DNA from: Oscillospiraceae bacterium
GTDB lineage: Bacteria; Bacillota; Clostridia; Oscillospirales; Ruminococcaceae
DNA: 36,781 bases
Reading direction: 5' to 3'
NCBI GenBank assembly: GCA_017472965.1
Contig: JAFUNR010000051.1
Location: forward strand, 1-36,781
Below the pieces are notes generated by a model, which saw only the letters and a program-made list of their open reading frames with translations, ran no database searches and was not told where the DNA came from. Of the stretch, positions 1 to 8,849 are shown piece by piece. A program made the translations under genes and the position numbers. Each line of letters starts with the position of its first letter. Positions within the stretch are counted from its first letter, which is position 1.

Positions 1-727
1 GAAGGCCCTCCACCACGCATCGATCTGCACCGTACCACATCACATACATCAGAGCCATCTCTCGGTCAAAGCGGCGGCGGGAGCAATAGGCAAGCAGCAG
101 TGCCAGACCCAACAGGCACCACAGAGATTCATACAAAAAGGTGGGGTGCACCGGCGCGGTGGGATCCACCGTCACGCCCTGTGCGGCAAGCTCGGCGGCA
201 GCGCTCTGCAGATAGGCACGGGTGCGCTCACTGTACATCCCCCACGGCAGTGCCGTGTTGGAGCCAAAGGCCTCCTGATTGAAGAAGTTGCCCCAACGAC
301 CGATGCCCTGTCCCGCAAGAAAGCCCATGGCGGTGACATCGAACATGGCTGCCACCGGCACACGGCGGATGCGGCACATCAGCCAGCCGAACACCACCGC
401 ACCGATGACACCGCCGTAAATGGCAAGACCGCCGTCGCGCAGGTTGAAGATCTCCCCCAGCGTATCGTAATCGCCGGGATAGAAGATCACATAGTACAGA
501 CGGGCGCACAGCACCGCAAGTATGACCGTGACCAGAATGACATCCGTCATGCGGTCGGCATTGATGCCGAACTGCTTTGCCTTCCAGTAGCCGATGGAAA
601 TACCCGCCATCAGACCGACGGCAATGATCAGTCCGTACCAGTATACATCGACACCGAACAGGGTGAACGCCACCCGCTCAACGGTCATTTCCAGCCCAAG
701 ACCGGGAAAAGTAACCAAAGTCCCCAT
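1..727 (-). CDS. lgt: Prolipoprotein diacylglyceryl transferase, partial (C-terminus beyond window)
   Basis: Membrane enzyme that moves diacylglycerol from phosphatidylglycerol to the lipobox cysteine of prolipoproteins, the first step of lipoprotein maturation. 242 codons are visible and the frame is open to the left edge, so the C-terminus is missing. The translation starts MGTLVTFPGLGLEM. It holds hydrophobic segments near residues 30-48, 62-80 and 101-117, and the Lgt signature GRWGNFFNQEAFG at about residues 143-155, with the Arg, Asn and Glu that the family conserves. The ATG at 727 is chosen because AAAGGG lies about 10 bases upstream. It is the last visible gene of a minus-strand run after ymfF and ymfH, 88 bases beyond the ymfH stop. 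Identification rests on the signature and membrane pattern. Confidence 0.93.
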   Translation of the reverse strand, partial: MGTLVTFPGLGLEMTVERVAFTLFGVDVYWYGLIIAVGLMAGISIGYWKAKQFGINADRMTDVILVTVILAVLCARLYYVIFYPGDYDTLGEIFNLRDGGLAIYGGVIGAVVFGWLMCRIRRVPVAAMFDVTAMGFLAGQGIGRWGNFFNQEAFGSNTALPWGMYSERTRAYLQSAAAELAAQGVTVDPTAPVHPTFLYESLWCLLGLALLLAYCSRRRFDREMALMYVMWYGADRCVVEGL

Positions 728-815
728 ACAATAACCCTTTCAGCCGGTCGAAGCCGGCATAGCCTTTCCGTTTTCACAGCATTTTGTACCATTTTACGCC
801 GTTCAAAGCATTTCG

Positions 816-2087
816 TCAAGCCTGCGGCAGAATACGGATGACCGAGCTGTTCCGCTCATCGTACAGCACCGGCAGCATGGCTTCGATATCCTCCGGCTGC
901 AGCGCGGCAAGCTGACGCACCTCGTCATACAGGGTATGACCGCGCAGCCAGACCTCCGCCTGATCGGTGGCCATATCCGTGATACTCTCCAGACCGGTTA
1001 TGGCTTCGCCCAGCATCAGATTCTTGGTGCAGGCGAACTGTTCACGGTCAATGCCTTCTTTCAGCACACGCTGCACCTCGGCACGAAACTCCCGTTCCAG
1101 CGCATCGGGGTCACGGGTCTCGCCGCCGAAAATCAGGCAGCAATAGCCATCGCCCGCGATATATTCGCCGGAAAAGCCCGCGTTGATCAGGCCGTCGTCA
1201 TACAACCGGCTGAAAAGGGGCGAAGTCTCGCCCACCAGAAGCTCCACCGCCAGATCACAGATCAATTCGCCGCGCACATCCGCGGCGGCTTCGGCAGGAG
1301 CTTTGTAGCCGATGCCCCAGATGGACTGTGCCACCTGCATGGTAAATTCCGTTTCCCTGCGCAGCACACCGGCAGGCTCCGCCGCACAGATGCGCCGCAC
1401 CGTGTGCGGGTTGGCGGGAATATCCGCACGGGCACAGGCATCCAGCACCTGCTGCGCGGTGATGTTGCCGGCCACACTCAGCACCATATTCTGCGGCTGA
1501 TAAAAGGCATCACAGCATTTGTACAGGATCTCTGGCGTGATGGAAGCAATGCTTTCCACCGTGCCGGCGATATCGGTACGCACCGGGCACTCATGATACA
1601 TCGCCCCCAGCAGCCCGAACAGCATACGGAATTCGGGGCTGTCCTCGTACATCTTGATCTCCTGTCCGATGATTCCCTGCTCCTTGGCAACCGTTTTTTC
1701 GGTGAAATAAGGATGCGAAACAAAATCCAACAGAATATCCAGACTTTCCTCCACCGCACCGGTAGCCGTGAAAATATAACAGGTCTTATCGAAGCTGGTG
1801 AAGGCATTGGCAGAGGCTCCGGTCTGTGCATACAGCTCAAAGGCATCGTTGCCGTCCTCATCCTCGAACATCTTGTGCTCAAGAAAATGCGCCACACCGT
1901 CGGGAAGATTGATCACCTCGCCGTCCAGTTCAAAGCTGCGTGTGGCGGAGCCGAAGCGCGTGGCATACACCGCGTGTACGCCCTTGAACTGCGGCATCTC
2001 GCACACCAGCACGGTCAGGCCGTTTTCCAGAGTGAAGCTTTGGGGCTGCATCTCCTGCTCCAGCCTTCTGAGAGCCGCCTCATTCAT
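816..2087 (-). CDS. ymfH: M16 family zinc peptidase, YmfH type
   Basis: 423-residue M16 (pitrilysin/insulinase superfamily) metallopeptidase, predicted cytoplasmic. The inverted zinc motif HFLEH is at residues 67-71 and the expected distal Glu lies in GQEIKMYED near residue 143, so the catalytic set looks complete. The ATG at 2087 has GGAGG 8 bases upstream. The start overlaps the end of the upstream M16 gene by 8 bases, indicating translational coupling and probably a heterodimer, as is usual when an active M16 subunit sits beside an inactive one. In Bacillus the ymfF/ymfH neighbourhood has been linked to EF-P 5-aminopentanol modification (established knowledge, recalled). The real substrate here is unknown. 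Confidence 0.9.
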   Translation of the reverse strand: MNEAALRRLEQEMQPQSFTLENGLTVLVCEMPQFKGVHAVYATRFGSATRSFELDGEVINLPDGVAHFLEHKMFEDEDGNDAFELYAQTGASANAFTSFDKTCYIFTATGAVEESLDILLDFVSHPYFTEKTVAKEQGIIGQEIKMYEDSPEFRMLFGLLGAMYHECPVRTDIAGTVESIASITPEILYKCCDAFYQPQNMVLSVAGNITAQQVLDACARADIPANPHTVRRICAAEPAGVLRRETEFTMQVAQSIWGIGYKAPAEAAADVRGELICDLAVELLVGETSPLFSRLYDDGLINAGFSGEYIAGDGYCCLIFGGETRDPDALEREFRAEVQRVLKEGIDREQFACTKNLMLGEAITGLESITDMATDQAEVWLRGHTLYDEVRQLAALQPEDIEAMLPVLYDERNSSVIRILPQA

Positions 2088-3369
2088 CGCACTTTCCTCC
2101 CCTGCTCAGGACATAAACCACCGACAGGTGGAATTTCCTCATCATCTCGCGTACATCCTGCACGGTGACTTCGGCCAGCTGCTGCGCCACCTGCTCCGGT
2201 GTATCCATGGTACCGCGGCTGATCTCGCTCATGGTCCAGTTCTCAAGGCCGGACAGACTGTCCCCCACACTTTCCAATGCGCTGCAAAGATAACGCCGGG
2301 CATCCTCCATCTCTTTTTCCGAAATTTCACCATGGATCAGTTCATCGATTTCGTGCAGGATCGCCTGCTTTGCTTTTTCGGTGTTTTCAAACTCCACACC
2401 GCTGTCAATGTGCATACAGCCGCCCAGCTGAATGAATCCGGAGGTACAGTAATAGCACAGACTCTGCTTTTCCCGCACATTCATAAATAGCCGGCTGGTG
2501 GGCGTGCCGCCCAGCAGCGCCATTGCCAGACGCATTTTGGAAAGCTGCGCATGAGGCAGCGGTTCATCCATGGTAAAGACCATAGCAAGCTTGCCCTGTA
2601 CGGCATCCACCGGCTCGGCGTATTCCGCCACCGGCTGCACCGGCATGGCATACGGTGGATGCAGCGGCAGCGGCCGCTGTGTACCGGCAGCGCACAGTTC
2701 GTCCACACGCTGCAGCGCCGCCAGCAGGCGAGTCTCCACCGGCTGTGCATCCGTCCCCAGCACCACGGCCTCCACACGGGCAGTGGTGACCATTGTGCGC
2801 CAGGCATTGTAAAGAGCCTGCGGTGTAAGGTCATCCAGATCCTCGGCATAGCCGTATTTTTCCAGACCGCCGACAGTATCGCCATAGAATTTGCGCCTCG
2901 CCTGCCGCAGACAGTACAGGCGCTTATCATTGATCTCGCTTTGCTGCAGCTCGTAAAGCTTGTCCTTTTCAATCTCTACCGCTTCGGCATCAAAGGCTCC
3001 ATCCGCCACATCGGGCTCGAAGGCCATGCCAAAAAGCAGCTCCAGATATTCCGCCAACAGATCCTCACCGCCAACGGCGTATTCGTTACGAATACCGCTG
3101 ATACTGATCGTGATGACCCGGTTGGGGCCGATCATACCGCCGTAGACCGAAAGTCCCGCACCGTACAGCCGCGCCAGACGGCGGGCAAGCCGGGTCATAT
3201 CCGGACAGCCCGCGTAGCCGCGCTCCATCACCATGGGCAGCAGCGCACAGGCTGTGGCGGTACTGCGGTCACCGGGCAGCATAAAATTCAGGCTGATGCG
3301 GCAGCGTTTGAAAGCCGGGGCATCCATCTGTGTAAGCATGACGCCCGGCATAAGTTCTTTTCTGTACAT
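2080..3369 (-). CDS. ymfF: M16 family peptidase homologue lacking the zinc motif, YmfF type
   Basis: 429-residue M16-fold protein. No HxxEH zinc motif is visible in the N-terminal half, so it is probably the non-catalytic partner of the downstream M16 protein. The C-terminal half keeps M16 features such as NVREKQSLCYYC. The ATG at 3369 is chosen over a TTG 24 codons upstream (3441). AAAGGA stands about 13 bases before the ATG, and a perfect TATAAT -10 box (minus strand, 3400-3405) lies between the two, so a transcript from it would exclude the TTG; no good -35 box was found for it. The gene overlaps ymfH by 8 bases and follows the M15 peptidase gene by 78 bases. Confidence 0.86.
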   Translation of the reverse strand: MYRKELMPGVMLTQMDAPAFKRCRISLNFMLPGDRSTATACALLPMVMERGYAGCPDMTRLARRLARLYGAGLSVYGGMIGPNRVITISISGIRNEYAVGGEDLLAEYLELLFGMAFEPDVADGAFDAEAVEIEKDKLYELQQSEINDKRLYCLRQARRKFYGDTVGGLEKYGYAEDLDDLTPQALYNAWRTMVTTARVEAVVLGTDAQPVETRLLAALQRVDELCAAGTQRPLPLHPPYAMPVQPVAEYAEPVDAVQGKLAMVFTMDEPLPHAQLSKMRLAMALLGGTPTSRLFMNVREKQSLCYYCTSGFIQLGGCMHIDSGVEFENTEKAKQAILHEIDELIHGEISEKEMEDARRYLCSALESVGDSLSGLENWTMSEISRGTMDTPEQVAQQLAEVTVQDVREMMRKFHLSVVYVLSRGGKCDE

Positions 3370-3447
3370 TCTCTCACTGATTTCCTTTATCTGATCCGTA
3401 TTATACGATCCTTCATCCGCCAAAGGCAGACAGACCGGCAATATACA

Positions 3448-4287
3448 TTATTCCGAGGCACCGGTATCCGATGCACTTTCTGACGGCCGCGGCTGCAGGA
3501 GATTGATCAGCTTCTGCTGTTCGATCCACTGCTCAAAGCACAGGCCGGAATCGGTGATCTCGCGGGCATATTCCCGCCCCACATAGCGATAGTGCCACGG
3601 TTCGAAAATGATGCCGGTGATGCCCTCCGCACCCTTGGGGTAACGCAGGATAAAGCCGTATTCCGGCGCATTGGCCGCGAGCCATTTGGCGGCATCGGTT
3701 TCGGCATAGCCTTCGTTGAGCATCTGATACGCCGGCGTGACCAGATCCACCGCCAGACCCGAATTATGCTCACTGGTGCCCGGCACGGCCACGATGGTTC
3801 CAGCTTTGGCCTCCGCCTCCTGCTGGGTCATGCCGTCCTTCACCAGTTCATTTACCTTATTATTAAAAAGCGTTGTCTGGTACTGGATATCACGGTAGGC
3901 CGAACAAACGATCAACTCCACGCCCTGCGCCTTTGCATCCGCCATCATGGTGTTGATATCGGCAAGGATGCGGGCATCCACCAGCAAGCTGTTGGCAAGC
4001 ATACCGGTTTCCACTGTGAAATCCTGCGGCAGCGGATTATCGGCATTGACCAGCACCAGATTCCACTGCTCCAGATCGGTGATCGGTTCAAGCGGCGGCT
4101 GCGGTACCGTGCTTTCGGAAACGGATTCCGGCGGCTGCGTCTCTTCTTCTTCCGGAGCATCGGCAGTAAACAGAGCCGTAATACCCCACATCAGCAAAAA
4201 GATAGCCAGTGCCAAAATCAGCGCTGCCAGTAAAAGTCTGCCCCAGCGTATCCTTGCGCGCCTGCGCTGTCTGCGATACTGTGCCAT
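3448..4287 (-). CDS. Membrane-anchored M15B (VanY/D,D-carboxypeptidase type) peptidase
   Basis: 279-residue predicted extracytoplasmic peptidase. A basic N-terminus is followed by one transmembrane helix (about residues 17-40), a Glu/Pro-rich linker, then an M15 domain. The zinc ligands of the family are visible: His174 and Asp181 in SEHNSGLAVD and His232 in EPWHYRYV, with catalytic Glu229. Such enzymes trim the terminal D-Ala of peptidoglycan stem peptides or are otherwise D,D-peptidases (family knowledge). The start at 4287 has GGAGGG about 9 bases upstream; the longer open frame to 4464 runs into the end of the aspartokinase gene and is rejected. The C-terminus is Ser-rich. It lies between lysC and ymfF; no vancomycin-resistance partners are visible, so a housekeeping wall role is more likely than resistance. 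Confidence 0.88.
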   Translation of the reverse strand: MAQYRRQRRRARIRWGRLLLAALILALAIFLLMWGITALFTADAPEEEETQPPESVSESTVPQPPLEPITDLEQWNLVLVNADNPLPQDFTVETGMLANSLLVDARILADINTMMADAKAQGVELIVCSAYRDIQYQTTLFNNKVNELVKDGMTQQEAEAKAGTIVAVPGTSEHNSGLAVDLVTPAYQMLNEGYAETDAAKWLAANAPEYGFILRYPKGAEGITGIIFEPWHYRYVGREYAREITDSGLCFEQWIEQQKLINLLQPRPSESASDTGASE

Positions 4288-4327
4288 ATTCAACCCTCCC
4301 TTTCCTGTGCGATCCGTAGTCCGCTGC

Positions 4328-4357
4328 TCCGGCACGGGTATCCTGCGCCGTGCCGGA
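4328..4357 (-). other. Hairpin in the lysC to M15 peptidase gap
   Basis: A 10-bp perfect inverted repeat (TCCGGCACGG and its complement) with a 10-base loop. It has no T-run on either side, so it is not a standard intrinsic terminator. It could stabilise mRNA ends or attenuate read-through from lysC. A second small palindrome (CTGTATA-TTTT-TATACAG, 4363-4380) overlaps the lysC stop codon. Confidence 0.45.
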
Positions 4358-4372
4358 AGCGGCTGTATATTT

Positions 4373-5593
4373 TTATACAGTATTGTTTTCGTTATCGTTT
4401 TCAAAAAAAGCGACGTGTACACTGCGCACGGCTTCCGCTGCCGCGCTGCGATCGATGAGGACACTGATGCGCACCTCGCCCGCTGTGATCAGGTCCGGAT
4501 ACTGGCCAATATCGCTCAACGCCGCCAAAAGCTGCGGCAGCGCACCGGCATCCTCTCCAAGACCGCTGCCCACCAGTGAAAGAAAAGCGACATCTTCGCG
4601 AACCTCCAGCTTCTGCAGCTGCAGCACATCAAAGCGGGCCTCCAGCGCTGCCTTTGCCTGCTGCGCCGCGGCATCCTCCAGCAGCAGCTGTGCCTGCAGC
4701 TGCTGTTCACCGGCGCCGCATTGCAGCACCTGCTTTACAGGGACCGCCTGCGCACTCAGCACGGCCAGCAGCGGCTGCAAAGAACGCTGCGCCGCCGCTA
4801 CGGAAAGAACGCTTACATTTTTCTGCACCGCCACGCTTTTGATCTGCATACCTTCCATGGAACACACCTCCGTCACCAATGTACCCGAACCCGGCTGTAT
4901 GCTGGAGAGCACCTCCAGCGGGACGCCCCATCGGCGGGCCATCTCTACGCTGCGGCCATGCAGCACCTGTGCGCCCACGCCGGCAAGCTCCAGCATTTCA
5001 TCAAAGGAGATCTGTTCCAGTTTGTGTGCCATGGGCACAATACGCGGATCAGCGGTATAAACGCCATCCACATCGGTATAAATGCAGCACCGCTGTGCCC
5101 CCAGTGCACAGGCCAGTGCTGCTGCGCTTGTGTCAGAGCCGCCGCGTCCCAGTGTGGTGATATCCTCACAGCTGTCCAGCCCCTGAAAGCCGGCCACGAC
5201 CACCACCTGATTTTTATCCAGCTCGCTGCAAATCCGTTCGGTATCCAGTCTGCGGATACGGGCGCGGGTGTGCAGTCTGTCGGTACGGAATCCTGCCTGC
5301 CAGCCGGTGAGCGATACCGCACGCACCCCCAGCTCGCCCAGTGCCATGCACAGCAGCGCGATACTGATCTGTTCGCCGGTGGCAAGCAGCATATCCAGTT
5401 CCCGCACAGCGGGATGGGTGCTGATCCTCCCGGCTTTTTCCAGAAGCTCATCGGTGGTATCTCCCTGTGCCGACACCACGACCACCACACGGTGGCCCTC
5501 ATTGAATGTGCCCGCAACGATTCGGGCAACATGGAAGATCCGCTCGCGGTCAGCCACCGAACTGCCGCCGAATTTCTGCACGATCAACGCCAT
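4373..5593 (-). CDS. lysC: Aspartate kinase (monofunctional, with C-terminal ACT domains)
   Basis: 406-residue aspartokinase that phosphorylates L-aspartate as the first step to diaminopimelate/lysine, threonine and methionine. The amino-acid kinase domain opens with VQKFGGSSVAD (nucleotide-binding KFGGSS). It also contains TLGRGGSDTSAAALA and the YTDVDGVYTADPR segment typical of the family. The last ~150 residues fit a pair of regulatory ACT domains, so feedback inhibition by lysine and/or threonine is expected (inference). The ATG at 5593 is preferred over an adjacent in-frame TTG (5596) because a purine-rich AAGGGCGG lies about 9 bases upstream. It follows the PheB-like ACT protein by about 100 bases, a pairing that fits shared amino-acid regulation. 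No lysine riboswitch or T-box was recognised upstream. Confidence 0.95.
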   Translation of the reverse strand: MALIVQKFGGSSVADRERIFHVARIVAGTFNEGHRVVVVVSAQGDTTDELLEKAGRISTHPAVRELDMLLATGEQISIALLCMALGELGVRAVSLTGWQAGFRTDRLHTRARIRRLDTERICSELDKNQVVVVAGFQGLDSCEDITTLGRGGSDTSAAALACALGAQRCCIYTDVDGVYTADPRIVPMAHKLEQISFDEMLELAGVGAQVLHGRSVEMARRWGVPLEVLSSIQPGSGTLVTEVCSMEGMQIKSVAVQKNVSVLSVAAAQRSLQPLLAVLSAQAVPVKQVLQCGAGEQQLQAQLLLEDAAAQQAKAALEARFDVLQLQKLEVREDVAFLSLVGSGLGEDAGALPQLLAALSDIGQYPDLITAGEVRISVLIDRSAAAEAVRSVHVAFFENDNENNTV

Positions 5594-5694
5594 CAAGCGA
5601 CCCGCCCTTCCACGAAAATCAGCATTCCGTCAAAGAGGAACGCCGTCTTTTCCATGGTATGCACAAAACCGCTGTGCGGTGCAGGAAAGGCAGA

Positions 5695-6144
5695 TCAGTC
5701 CTCCTGCAGTTCGATACTGCGCAGGAAGGAACGCCCGCGCAGCTGTTCCAGCAGACGGGGCATTTCTACCCGCATACCGGAGGTATCCACCGTCAGGCTG
5801 ACCTGCGCAAGATCCCCTTTCGGCTTCTGCTGATGGATGGTCACCACATCGGCACCTGCCTCCGAAAGTACAGCCAACAGGCTTTGCAGCGTACCGGTTT
5901 CGTTGACCAGCACTGCCTGCAGCGTCAGCAGCCGGCGCAGATCCTCGGCAGGAAACACGCAATCCTTATATTTATAAAACGCACTGCGGGAAATTCCAAC
6001 CTGACGAACCGCTGTGGAGATACTGCGCACTGTGCCGGAGGCCAGAAGCTCTTTGGCCTGCAGCACCTTGCCGAACACCTCCGGCAGCACTTCCTGCGCC
6101 ACAAGGATATAGCGGCCTTCCACAGGTGAGGAAACTGTTTTCAC
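5695..6144 (-). CDS. ACT domain-containing protein, PheB/UPF0735 family
   Basis: 149-residue small protein. The N-terminal half contains ISRSAFYKYKDCVFP, characteristic of the UPF0735/PheB family and reminiscent of a helix-turn-helix. The C-terminal half is a single ACT domain (VNETGTLQSLLAVLSEAGAD). ACT domains bind amino acids; the function of this family is not settled, though members often neighbour homoserine dehydrogenase or aspartokinase genes (recalled knowledge). A GTG at 6144 is preferred because AAGGA lies about 11 bases upstream. The GTG at 6153 leaves only 2 bases between AAGGA and the start, which is too close. The gene is first of the lysC group and follows the terminator of the PBP gene. 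Confidence 0.85.
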   Translation of the reverse strand: MKTVSSPVEGRYILVAQEVLPEVFGKVLQAKELLASGTVRSISTAVRQVGISRSAFYKYKDCVFPAEDLRRLLTLQAVLVNETGTLQSLLAVLSEAGADVVTIHQQKPKGDLAQVSLTVDTSGMRVEMPRLLEQLRGRSFLRSIELQED

Positions 6145-6255
6145 TGCTGTCACCGTCCTTCACTCAAATACAGTTTTTCTATTATCTTACAGCATATTCG
6201 CCTTTTTCACAAGAGAGAAGCCACTAATTTTACAAATTGTTCGCATTGATGGAGT

Positions 6256-6301
6256 GAAAAAGAAGCTGCCGCGCTTTCTATGCGCAGCAGCTTCGTTTTT
6301 T
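6256..6301 (-). terminator. Intrinsic terminator after the class A PBP gene
   Basis: Stem GAAGCTGC/GCAGCTTC spans 6262-6294, followed on the minus strand by TTTTTC. The plus strand also has a T-run (GTTTTTT), so it could act in both directions. It sits between the PBP stop (6307) and the ACT-protein gene. Confidence 0.8.
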
Positions 6302-6306
6302 CACGA

Positions 6307-8739
6307 TCAGGCTCCGTGAATGGTGCAGATATCATCCGGCTGGCGGCCGTCTTCCTTGTAGTAGCCAACCTTCTGGTTGGGGCAGTTCGCACCGGCTTTA
6401 CAGCCGCTGTCCGCACAGTAGGTGACATTGACCACACCGTCGCTTGCCGGGAAGGCACGGTACTCCAGATTCGCCTGAGCGGCCTCCATCACGGCACGCC
6501 ACGCCAGCGTGGGCGGATGCTTGCCGTACTGCTTCCAGCTCAACTGGATCTGATCGTCGTAACCCCACCATGTGGCGGTGGAATAATACGGAGTCAGACC
6601 GATGAACCAGTGGTCCTTATCATCGGAGGTTGTACCGGTTTTGCCGGCGCTTTCCATATCGCCGCGGACATACAGACCAAGACCGGTGCCGCCCTCATTG
6701 CGCAGAACGCCCTGCAGCATCTTATTCATGATCATAGCAGTCTCTTCATCAATAGCCTGCACCGTGGTGATGACAGGCTCCACCACCACATCGCCGGCAC
6801 GGTCTTCCACCGTGGTATAGCTGTGCAGAGTGGTGAACTTGCCGCCGTTGCCAAAGATCATATATGCACCGGCCATTTCGTAGGGCGAAATACCTTCGGT
6901 CAGCGAACCGAGAACCATGGGGCCCAGATCCACATCGTTGGGATAGTACAGCGAGGAGATCTGCAGCGCACTGGACAGGAACTCAAAGGAGTTTTGCGGG
7001 GTGACCAGCTGACCCACATGGATGGCGATGGTGTTCAGGCTTCGGCCCAGCGCATCAACGACCGTGTAGTTGTTGCCGCTGGGAGTACCCGCATAGTTGC
7101 GGGGCCAATCCACCGGCGCATTGGGGTCGGGCGCATTGGAATCCAGCTTACTGGCGGGCACCTGAATGGGGGTATCCGGCAGCGCGGTGGAATAGGTGAT
7201 ATAATCATCCTGAATACCCAGCGCATAGGCGCCGATGGGCTTCATGGTGGAACCGACGGGACGGGCCGCATCCGTGGCACGGCTGAAGGCACGGTCCTCC
7301 GTTTTGGTGCCCAGACCGCCGACAACGCCCACCAGTTCGCCTTCATAATTGACGCAGGCCATACCGGACTGCGGGGTGATCATGATGGGATTGCCTTCCT
7401 CATCGTATTCCGGATTGCCGGCGGAATCGATGGCCTGCGCCTCCGGCATGGGGAACATCTCCGCGTTGGCCATGACCTCTTCCATCGCCTGCTGCACCTC
7501 GGGAACCATGGTGCAATAGATTTTCAGACCGCCGTTGAAGATATAATCGGAGGCCTGTGAACGGCTGTAACCCTTCTGCTCCATCAGATCGGCAGTGACA
7601 TCATCCAGTACCTTATCCACGAACCAGCTGTTGTTGCAGGTATAGGGAACGACCTTATTGATGATCTCGCCGGTCTCGGGATCGGTCACCTGCACGATCT
7701 TGTTGCCGGTGGCTTCACCCTCCTCGGTGGTCTCATCGGTCACCTCGGTGCTCTCGCCGCTGTACAGATAAGAGGAAAGCGGGGTGGCAAGCGCAGCACG
7801 GTAACGCGCTTCGGTCTCGATATAGCCATTCTCCCACAGACACTGCAGCACATAGTCGCGGCGCTCCATGTGCTCTTCCGGGTTCCGCCACGGGTTGTAG
7901 CGGGTGGGGTTATTGGTGATACAGGCAAGACTTGCGGCCTCCACCAGAGTCAGATCCTTGACGCTCTTGCCGAAATAGGACTGTGCGCCCGCCTCCACGC
8001 CGGCAGTGTTGCCGGTCAGACGCAGTACGTTGAGGTAAGCCTCCAGGATCATCTCCTTGGAATACCGTTTTTCCAGCATGAACGCACGGAAGATCTCGCG
8101 CAGCTTACGCATATAACCCTCGGTGCCGTCATCCGCATCGTCAAAGGTGATGTTCTTGACCAGCTGCTGATCAATGGTGGATGCACCCTGCTTGATACCG
8201 CTGCCCAGATAGTTGCCGGTGAGCTTGTAACTGAGCTCATTGAGCACGGCAAAGACATTTCGCTTGAAGCTGAAGCCGCTGTGGGTCCAGAAGTTCTGAT
8301 CCTCGGCGGCAATAAAGGCATCCTGTACGATCTTGGGAATATCCTTCAACTCCACCCACTCACGGTTCTCATCACCCACCAGCCGCAAATACTCGTAATA
8401 CTCACCGGTGGCGGTGTCCTTGACATAGATAGCGGAAGAATAGCTGAGCTTCAGGTTGTCCAGATCCAGCTCGGCTTCATCATTGACGGTTGTTTTGGCA
8501 AGATAACCGCTGACCGCAACCGCCACCACAGAAACCGCCATAACGCCCAGACAGAACATGGCAAAGCAGAACTTGATGATGCCCAGCAGAAACCGCAGGA
8601 ACCAGTTTGTTTTCTTTTTCTTCGTTTTTTTCGAACGGGTGCCGGCAGGCTGCGGATTGCTGCCGCTGCTCTGTTGGGCGGATGTACGCTGCTGTGTGTT
8701 TTTGGCGGGATTGTTCCACCGGACACGCTTTTCGCTCAT
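6307..8739 (-). CDS. Class A penicillin-binding protein (bifunctional glycosyltransferase/transpeptidase)
   Basis: 810-residue bifunctional peptidoglycan synthase. A Lys/Asn-rich cytoplasmic head is followed by one transmembrane helix (about residues 55-80). A GT51 glycosyltransferase domain carries AAEDQNFWTHSGF (catalytic Glu146) and GASTIDQQLVKN. The transpeptidase domain carries SxxK as STMK (Ser497-Lys500), SLN (567-569) and KTGT (700-703). All catalytic motifs are present, so it should both polymerise and cross-link glycan strands outside the membrane. The last ~45 residues contain four Cys (CADSGCKAGANCPNQ and a final CTIHG), an unusual Cys-rich tail. The ATG at 8739 has AAGGAGG about 10 bases upstream. 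It is monocistronic: divergent from the gene at 8850 and closed by a terminator. Confidence 0.96.
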   Translation of the reverse strand: MSEKRVRWNNPAKNTQQRTSAQQSSGSNPQPAGTRSKKTKKKKTNWFLRFLLGIIKFCFAMFCLGVMAVSVVAVAVSGYLAKTTVNDEAELDLDNLKLSYSSAIYVKDTATGEYYEYLRLVGDENREWVELKDIPKIVQDAFIAAEDQNFWTHSGFSFKRNVFAVLNELSYKLTGNYLGSGIKQGASTIDQQLVKNITFDDADDGTEGYMRKLREIFRAFMLEKRYSKEMILEAYLNVLRLTGNTAGVEAGAQSYFGKSVKDLTLVEAASLACITNNPTRYNPWRNPEEHMERRDYVLQCLWENGYIETEARYRAALATPLSSYLYSGESTEVTDETTEEGEATGNKIVQVTDPETGEIINKVVPYTCNNSWFVDKVLDDVTADLMEQKGYSRSQASDYIFNGGLKIYCTMVPEVQQAMEEVMANAEMFPMPEAQAIDSAGNPEYDEEGNPIMITPQSGMACVNYEGELVGVVGGLGTKTEDRAFSRATDAARPVGSTMKPIGAYALGIQDDYITYSTALPDTPIQVPASKLDSNAPDPNAPVDWPRNYAGTPSGNNYTVVDALGRSLNTIAIHVGQLVTPQNSFEFLSSALQISSLYYPNDVDLGPMVLGSLTEGISPYEMAGAYMIFGNGGKFTTLHSYTTVEDRAGDVVVEPVITTVQAIDEETAMIMNKMLQGVLRNEGGTGLGLYVRGDMESAGKTGTTSDDKDHWFIGLTPYYSTATWWGYDDQIQLSWKQYGKHPPTLAWRAVMEAAQANLEYRAFPASDGVVNVTYCADSGCKAGANCPNQKVGYYKEDGRQPDDICTIHGA

Positions 8740-8849
8740 ACGACCCGATCCTCCTTTTCATTTGATACCGCACTTTCGGCGGGAAGATTGAATAGTATAC
8801 ATTCACAAAACCAATACTCTGCAAAAAGAGGATGCAAAGGAGCGGTTTT

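Noticed and set aside
936-2168. 410-residue plus-strand frame opposite ymfH
   Set aside because: Antisense shadow; ymfH on the minus strand carries the intact M16 zinc motif.
3370-3441. TTG start giving ymfF 24 more residues
   Set aside because: No ribosome site; a TATAAT box lies between it and the ATG that has AAAGGA upstream.
5593-5655. 20-codon frame (starts MEKTAFLFDG) ending on the lysC start codon
   Set aside because: The TGA/ATG overlap is suggestive of a coupled leader peptide, but there is no ribosome site, no run of regulatory codons and no terminator structure.
5597-6206. Lysine riboswitch or T-box before lysC
   Set aside because: No long structured leader or T-box sequence was recognised in the gaps around the ACT gene and lysC.
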